Shown here: one piece after another, positions 58,892 through 64,000 of the stretch
Numbering within the stretch: position 1 is the first letter of the stretch
Layout of the letters: each line of letters opens with the position of its first letter
Assembly (NCBI GenBank): GCA_012932295.1
Contig: JAAONU010000014.1
Location: 40,842,770-40,906,769 of the forward strand
DNA length: 64,000 nucleotides
From: Cyclina sinensis
Lineage: Eukaryota > Mollusca > Bivalvia > Venerida > Veneridae
Direction of reading: 5' to 3'
The notes under the pieces: model-generated
What the model saw: only the letters and a program-made list of their open reading frames with translations
Told to the model about the DNA's origin: nothing
Databases searched by the model: none
Translations under genes and position numbers: made by a program

Positions 58892-60058
58892 ATGGATGAA
58901 GTAAATGGCACAGCGAGACAGGAACAAAGACAGCAGAAAACAAATCTTAGCAATGGAAGATACAGAGATATAGACACAGAAACAACACAATATAGTATTA
59001 CATCTCTACCTAGAGAGAAATTGAATGTTCCTTCAGATGAAATAAATGAGAGTTCAAATCGATATTCAGGATATGGCAAACCGAAGATTCCACAATTCGA
59101 TGGATTGGACTTTAAGGTATGGAAGATAGAAGTAGAATGTATCATCCAGAGCAAGATGTATCCTGAGACGCTTATAGCACAAACGATGAGAAGTTCTCTA
59201 AAGGGTCAGACTAGGAAAGTCCTTTTAACTATTGATCCAATGGCTAGTTCTTCAGAAATACTAAAGAAACTTGAGGACATATATGGTACAACACAGACAG
59301 AAGACTCTATAATGCAAGACTTTTTCAATGCTAAACAAGAAGAGAAAGAGACTACATCTGATTGGGCACTAAGACTAGAGACAATCATGCAGTTAGCTGT
59401 TGAAACAGGTGAAATTCATAGAACTAAAAGGAACGCCCTATTAAAGCAGAGATTCTGGAAAGGTTTGAGAAGTGAAAAGCTTAAAAACAACACTAGAGTA
59501 ACATATGAATCAGACGCAACTTTCGAAGTTTTACGAAAAAAGGCCAGAGTAGAAGAAGAAGAATTAAAAAGAATCACAGAAGATGTTAGAACACAAAAGT
59601 CAACAACAAAGACACAAACTTACCCAAAATCAGAAACTGAACATGTGTCACAATCAGAAATATCTTTGCAACAACAACATCTGAAAACATCTACGACTGT
59701 TGTAAACGAACAGATGAACATGATGCAAAGATTAATGGAAAAGATGAGTCAGTTAGAAAAAGAAATTGCAAATATTCAAACAGAGAAGAAGAAAGAAAAC
59801 GAAAGACCTCCGGAGGAATATAAAAGGCAGCAATATCCTTATCAACCATCACAAGGATATAGAGGAATGTTTTACAGAGGGTATTACCAACGAGGTAGAT
59901 CGTATCCTCCAAGTTACGGACGATCTAGAGGAAGACCATTCTACAGAGATGGGTTTTACCATACAAGAACATCAGGAGGTAACAAAACTACAGAGAATCT
60001 ACAACCAGAAAAACCTACAGAGCCAAACGCCCAAGATAAGAATAATTTAAACTACTAA
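58892..60058 (+). CDS. gag: retrotransposon Gag polyprotein (388 residues)
   Basis: This is the structural protein of the retrotransposon particle. Residues ~65-230 carry a retrotransposon-gag-like helical region ('PKIPQFDGLDFKVWKIEVE' onward, with 'FWKGLRSEKLKNN'). A Gln/Lys/Glu-rich coiled-coil stretch follows (~265-305). The C-terminal ~85 residues are Arg/Gly/Tyr-rich ('GYRGMFYRGYYQRGRSYPPS'). I see no CCHC zinc knuckle, so RNA binding probably relies on the RG-rich tail. The frame is uninterrupted. It ends two codons after a -1 frameshift heptamer leading to pol. The start is the first ATG after the primer site. Confidence 0.88.
   Translation: MDEVNGTARQEQRQQKTNLSNGRYRDIDTETTQYSITSLPREKLNVPSDEINESSNRYSGYGKPKIPQFDGLDFKVWKIEVECIIQSKMYPETLIAQTMRSSLKGQTRKVLLTIDPMASSSEILKKLEDIYGTTQTEDSIMQDFFNAKQEEKETTSDWALRLETIMQLAVETGEIHRTKRNALLKQRFWKGLRSEKLKNNTRVTYESDATFEVLRKKARVEEEELKRITEDVRTQKSTTKTQTYPKSETEHVSQSEISLQQQHLKTSTTVVNEQMNMMQRLMEKMSQLEKEIANIQTEKKKENERPPEEYKRQQYPYQPSQGYRGMFYRGYYQRGRSYPPSYGRSRGRPFYRDGFYHTRTSGGNKTTENLQPEKPTEPNAQDKNNLNY
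60046..60052 (+). promoter_or_regulatory. -1 ribosomal frameshift heptamer TTTAAAC
   Basis: In the gag frame it reads T TTA AAC (TTA 60,047-60,049; AAC 60,050-60,052), then TAC and stop TAA. The pol frame has its last upstream stop at 60,043-60,045, so the two frames overlap for only 13 bases and the heptamer sits inside that overlap. A small CTTC/GAAG stem-loop begins about 9 bases downstream. Confidence 0.8.
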
Positions 60059-62346
60059 TCGCTTCCATCGAAGGGCATGATGTAAGCAAGGATAACCAAA
60101 ATTGCCCTAAACATCCCATTTTAGACAAACTGATTGGCTCATCTAATGAAACAACAATACAAATTGAAGGAGTTCCAACAAAAGCCCTTATTGATAGTGG
60201 ATCAATGGTCAGTTCAATTTCGGAAACGTTTTACAAGACACTCCCGAATAAGCCTATACTGCATAGTTTGGACGACTTTGAGATAGAAGTTAGAACAGCT
60301 AATGGTTCAATCGTACCATATCTTGGATATATAGAAGCTACACTGAACACCAAGAGCTTCAAAAGTGGCTCAATAACAACACTATTCTTAGTAGTGCCAA
60401 CAACCGAATATCACAACAGTATCCCAGTTTTAATTGGAACAAATGTAATCCGAGAGATAAGTCAAAACAATGTTATATCAGATGATAGTCCTGATGAATG
60501 GAAAACGGCGTTCATGTCTGTTGGTTCAGCCACTGTTGGTACTGTGACGACTACGCAACCTGTAACATTAAAACCAATGGAAACACGGACGATCAGTGGT
60601 TTTGTAAGGAAACTAAGAAACACTGAATCTGCTGTCACAGAACCTGTTAAAAATACTTACCAGCAAAAACCTTTAGTTTGTCCTCGTGTCGTTGAACTTA
60701 CAAACCCAGGGAAGACAGCACGAATACCTGTGAAAATTTGTAACCTTTCTGCAAAAGTAATGAGGATTCCAACGAAATCCGAAATTTGTCAACTGACTGA
60801 AGTAAAGGTTATCCGAAATGCAGATATTGGTCAAAACAAGAGTAGTTCTAAATCTCACGCTGAAAATGAGTCTGATAGTGTCTCTGTAAACCAGCACTCT
60901 TCATCTGTAAAAGAAAACAAAGACTGTGTTAATGAAACATACTCACCCGACTCAGACGGAGAAACATCGTCACTGTACACAGAAAAACCTGAACACACAT
61001 ACTTACCTGACAACAGTAATCCTCCACAGGCAGACCCAAGGTTGGAACCTGAAAAAGGAAAAAAGAAAACATCAGTAAACAGTATAGATTTGAAACAAGC
61101 TTTTGGGGTTGATATGGAAGATTCCGTTCTTTCATCTGAACAAAAAGAAAAGGTTTATAATCTCTTCAAGAAATGGGAGTCAATATTTCCAAAACATAAA
61201 AACGACATCGGACATACAACAGCCGTTCGACACAAAATTGAATTAACTGACAAAGTACCTTTCAAGGAACCATACAGAAGGGTACCTCCTGCTATTTACA
61301 ACGAAGTGAGGGAGCATCTAAAAGAAATGCTAGATATCGGCGTAATACGAGAATCGGTAAGTCCTTGGTCATCTAACGTCGTCATTGTTAGGAAGAAAGA
61401 TGGAACAATCCGCTTCTGCATTGACTACCGTAAACTTAATACACGCACAAAGAAAGACGCCTATCCTATACCAAGAATCGACGACACACTTCACCTTCTA
61501 GCAGGTTCCAAATACTTTTCAAAAATCGATCTCAAATCCGGATACTGGCAGGTAGAAATGGAAGAACCCGACAAGGAAAAGACAGCCTTTCAAGTTTGGG
61601 GCATCGGATTCTTTGAATGTAATCGAATGCCGTTTGGTCTCTGTAACGCCCCTGCAACGTTTCAACGGCTTATGGAAAGGTGCATGGGTGACCTAAACTT
61701 GAAGGACTGCCTCATCTATTTGGATGACATTGTCATATTTTCAACCGATATAGACTCTCACTTGGATCGTCTTGATGCCGTATTCCAACGTTTATCAGAA
61801 AACAATTTAAAAATAAAGCCATCCAAATGTGAATTCTTTAAAGATCACATAACGTATTTAGGACATGTAGTATCCAAGGAAGGAATCCAAACTGATCCAG
61901 AGAAGACAAAAGTTGTTAAAGATTGGCCTGTACCAAACTCTGTCAAAGAGGTTAGAAGATTTCTTGGATTTGTCGGCTACTTCAGACGATTTATTAAAGG
62001 ATTTTCTACAATTGCAAGACCTCTTAATAACCTTCTTATTGGCCATCCATTGAAAACAGACAAACCTACGAAACAGAAAAATAAAAGGAATCCTTTTGTT
62101 TGGGGCACTGAACAACAACAGGCATTCGAAGCACTAAAACAGAACTTAATCAATCCACCTGTACTTGCATATGCCGACTATAACTTACCGTTTAAACTAC
62201 ACATCGATGCATCTTCGAAAGGTCTTGGATCTGTTTTGTACCAGCGGCAAAAGGGCATTGACAGGGTGATTGCGTATGCTAGTAGGAGTTTAAGAGCTGC
62301 AGAGAGATATTACCCTGCGCATAAACTGGAATACCTTGCCTTATAG
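60052..62346 (+). CDS. pol: retrotransposon Pol, protease-reverse transcriptase-RNase H (interrupted)
   Basis: The frame is open from the frameshift site. The first ATG is 60,205, but the protease active site Asp-Ser-Gly (60,193-60,201) lies upstream of it, supporting expression as a Gag-Pol fusion. Reverse transcriptase (about 61,180-61,990) includes 'FCIDYRKLN', 'MPFGLCNAPATFQ' and the catalytic 'YLDD' (about 61,720). RNase H begins near 62,180 with 'LHIDASSKGLG' and 'IAYASRSL'. The frame then stops at TAG 62,344-62,346, in the middle of the RNase H domain ('LEYLAL*WSI'). The same frame continues past it. Other copies probably have a Lys codon (AAG) there. The copy is defective unless the stop is read through. 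Confidence 0.9.
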   Translation, partial: LLIASIEGHDVSKDNQNCPKHPILDKLIGSSNETTIQIEGVPTKALIDSGSMVSSISETFYKTLPNKPILHSLDDFEIEVRTANGSIVPYLGYIEATLNTKSFKSGSITTLFLVVPTTEYHNSIPVLIGTNVIREISQNNVISDDSPDEWKTAFMSVGSATVGTVTTTQPVTLKPMETRTISGFVRKLRNTESAVTEPVKNTYQQKPLVCPRVVELTNPGKTARIPVKICNLSAKVMRIPTKSEICQLTEVKVIRNADIGQNKSSSKSHAENESDSVSVNQHSSSVKENKDCVNETYSPDSDGETSSLYTEKPEHTYLPDNSNPPQADPRLEPEKGKKKTSVNSIDLKQAFGVDMEDSVLSSEQKEKVYNLFKKWESIFPKHKNDIGHTTAVRHKIELTDKVPFKEPYRRVPPAIYNEVREHLKEMLDIGVIRESVSPWSSNVVIVRKKDGTIRFCIDYRKLNTRTKKDAYPIPRIDDTLHLLAGSKYFSKIDLKSGYWQVEMEEPDKEKTAFQVWGIGFFECNRMPFGLCNAPATFQRLMERCMGDLNLKDCLIYLDDIVIFSTDIDSHLDRLDAVFQRLSENNLKIKPSKCEFFKDHITYLGHVVSKEGIQTDPEKTKVVKDWPVPNSVKEVRRFLGFVGYFRRFIKGFSTIARPLNNLLIGHPLKTDKPTKQKNKRNPFVWGTEQQQAFEALKQNLINPPVLAYADYNLPFKLHIDASSKGLGSVLYQRQKGIDRVIAYASRSLRAAERYYPAHKLEYLAL

Positions 62347-62760
62347 TGGTCCATTACAGAAAAGTTCCACGATTATCTTTACGGCGCTGTATTCGAGGTT
62401 GTGACGGACAACAACCCTCTGACATATGTTACCACCACTGCCAAATTGGACGCCACGGGTCAAAGGTGGATGGCTGCACTTTCAAACTACAACTTCAAAA
62501 CAACATATAGAAGTGGTAAAAACAACGCCGATGCCGATGGACTGTCTCGTATACCATCTCAGAAGACAGAAATATCACAGCATAGCACGGAAATGAGTAG
62601 TATTGCAGCCATGGCACTAGTCGCATCTACAGAACCTCCGAAAGCTCCACTTGCTTTTTCAGTAGTGTCCCCAGAGTCTTTGGATACAGTTGATCCAATA
62701 TACACACAAGAGGTTCCCGTTGATATCATTCAGTCACAATCCTTAAGTTCGAAAGATTGA
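62347..62760 (+). pseudogene. RNase H C-terminal part and linker, after the in-frame stop
   Basis: It is in the same frame as the preceding pol segment. It contains 'EKFHDYLYG', 'TDNNPLTYV', 'WMAALSNYNF' and 'NNADADGLSR', the conserved end of retroelement RNase H. A less conserved linker follows, up to TGA 62,758-62,760. Integrase continues in the +1 frame. Confidence 0.85.
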
Positions 62761-64000
62761 CCCAGTAATTAGCAAACTTATCGATCATCTGGAAAAGGGC
62801 ACCAAACCGACAGCTAAGCGGGTTAGTGGCGATATATCACCAGTGGTAAGATACTTGCGTGACTGGGACAATCTGGAACTTAAGGCTGGTGTACTGTTTA
62901 GATCCAGTCAATACAGGGGTCAGAGATATAAGCAGCTGATACTACCAGAGTCTGTCAGAGATGAAGTGTTCTACGCCTTACATGATGATCTAGGACATCA
63001 AGGTCGTGATAGAACAATCTCTCTGTTCAAACAGCGCTTCTTCTGGATTGGTATGGATGCTTTTATTGAAAACAAGGTAAAAGAATGTTTCCGTTGCACC
63101 GCCAGGAAAACGCATCCATTAGTAGCGCCTCTTGTGAACATCTCATCAACTGCTCCAATGGAGATCATATGTGTCGACTTCCTGAGTCTTGAGCGCTCCA
63201 AAGGGGGCTTTGAGCACATACTAGTTGTAACAGACCATTTTACAAGATATGCTCAAGCTTATCCTACAAAGAACCAGACAGCCAAGACCACAGCTAAGAT
63301 ATTATTTGAGCAATTTATAGTCCACTATGGTTTTCCAGCCCGTATACACAGTGATCAAGGAGCCAACTTTGAGTCGAACCTCATACAGGAGCTGTGTATT
63401 CTCGGGGGCGTTTACAAATCTCACACCACACCGTATCATGCTATGGGGAATGGCATGGTGGAGAGATTCAACCAGACCCTTCTAAAAATGCTTGGGACTC
63501 TGGACAAAAACAAGAAATCTGATTGGAAATCATACGTCGCACCTCTTATCCATGCATACAATGTTACCATACACGAAAGCACTGGTTTTTCACCATATTA
63601 TATAATGTTCGGGAGACAGCCAAAATTAGCCATAGACGCTCTGTTAGGATTGAATTTCGATGATGAAAAGTCTAAATCAAGAAATGAATATGTCAGGAAA
63701 CTAAGAAACAGATTAACTTTCGCTTATGAAAAAGCAAAAGAAAGATCTAAATTTGTCGCAAAATCAAATAAGATAATATATGACCTGAAAGCAAGAGCTG
63801 CCAAGTTACAGCCTGGTGACATTGTCTTAGCAAGGAATGTTACCATCAGAGGTAAACATAAGATCGCAGACAGATGGGAGTCAAAACCGTATGAAATTAT
63901 CTCTCAGCCAGACGAAAACACACCAGTTTATGTGATCAGGCAGTGCAACTCTAAAACAAAGAAGACTAGAACTGTTCACAGAAACCTCCTCCTGCCAATG
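62747..64000 (+). CDS. retrotransposon integrase (frameshifted, runs off the window)
   Basis: It is open from just after TAA 62,744-62,746 to the window edge. The N-terminal HHCC zinc motif has H/H in 'LHDDLGHQG' and C/C in 'CFRC'. The catalytic DDE core is intact: Asp in 'ICVDFLSL', Asp in 'HSDQGANF', Glu in 'MVERFNQTL'. Then come 'PYYIMFGRQPKL' and the C-terminal 'LQPGDIVLARN' region, a GPY/F-like module. The switch from the pol frame must fall between 62,747 and 62,757, consistent with a single-base indel. This insert-joining enzyme would be unlinked from RT in this copy. Confidence 0.88.

Larger units (their letters stand above)
58260..64000 (+). mobile_element. Ty3/gypsy-type LTR retrotransposon, 3' end outside the window
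   Basis: The order is putative 5' LTR, primer-binding site, gag, then pol (protease, reverse transcriptase, RNase H, integrase). This order is diagnostic of Ty3/gypsy elements. The left boundary is uncertain: I place it near 'tgtcatagggc' because a TATA-like 'ttatatatatac' follows, but without the 3' LTR this cannot be confirmed. Pol is disrupted by one stop and one frameshift, while the domains are otherwise conserved, so the copy is young but defective. Confidence 0.85.

Noticed and set aside
59206..59912. Minus-strand open frames across gag
   Set aside because: Shadows of the gag coding frame with no independent support.

Overview
The window looks like nuclear DNA of an invertebrate animal, most likely a bivalve or related mollusc (an inference). 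It is AT-rich. Genes are split by GT-AG introns and separated by repeats: tRNA-derived SINEs, decayed Tc1-type transposons, foldback and palindromic elements, minisatellites, and a late 'gggccataa...ggacggacgg' repeat type. No bacterial or organellar features were seen.

Layout. Positions 1-27,849 hold no host gene I can support. They contain minisatellites, three SINE families, transposase and integrase remnants, and a 6.04-kb foldback-like transposon (19,475-25,514). That element has inverted satellite-built arms, near-perfect termini and a perfect 9-bp target duplication. Positions 27,850-38,147 and 41,465-45,851 hold two tandem, same-strand paralogues of a glycine-receptor-like Cys-loop anion channel. 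Each has nine coding exons with matching intron phases (431 and 418 residues). The larger introns carry a Tc1 remnant and an 8-bp-TSD hAT-type MITE, and a ~715-bp imperfect hairpin lies between the genes. Convergent to them, on the minus strand (50,584-46,551), is a four-exon gene for a basic protein of about 303 residues that I do not recognise.

Positions 57,100-52,266 (minus) hold a complete cytosolic Hsp70 gene of 629 residues ending EEVD. It has one coding intron, a probable 5'-UTR intron, and a compact promoter with heat-shock elements just upstream of a TATA box. From about 58,260 to the end of the window runs a Ty3/gypsy-type LTR retrotransposon: tRNA-Lys primer site, gag, and pol in the -1 frame behind a TTTAAAC heptamer. 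Pol carries one in-frame stop in RNase H and one frameshift before an intact integrase core. Its 3' end lies outside the window.

How the genes relate. The two channel genes are local duplicates and could form homomeric or mixed pentamers. The Hsp70 gene and the unrecognised gene are independent neighbours. Exon coordinates come from reading splice consensus, reading phase and paralogue comparison by eye; no search or alignment program was run.
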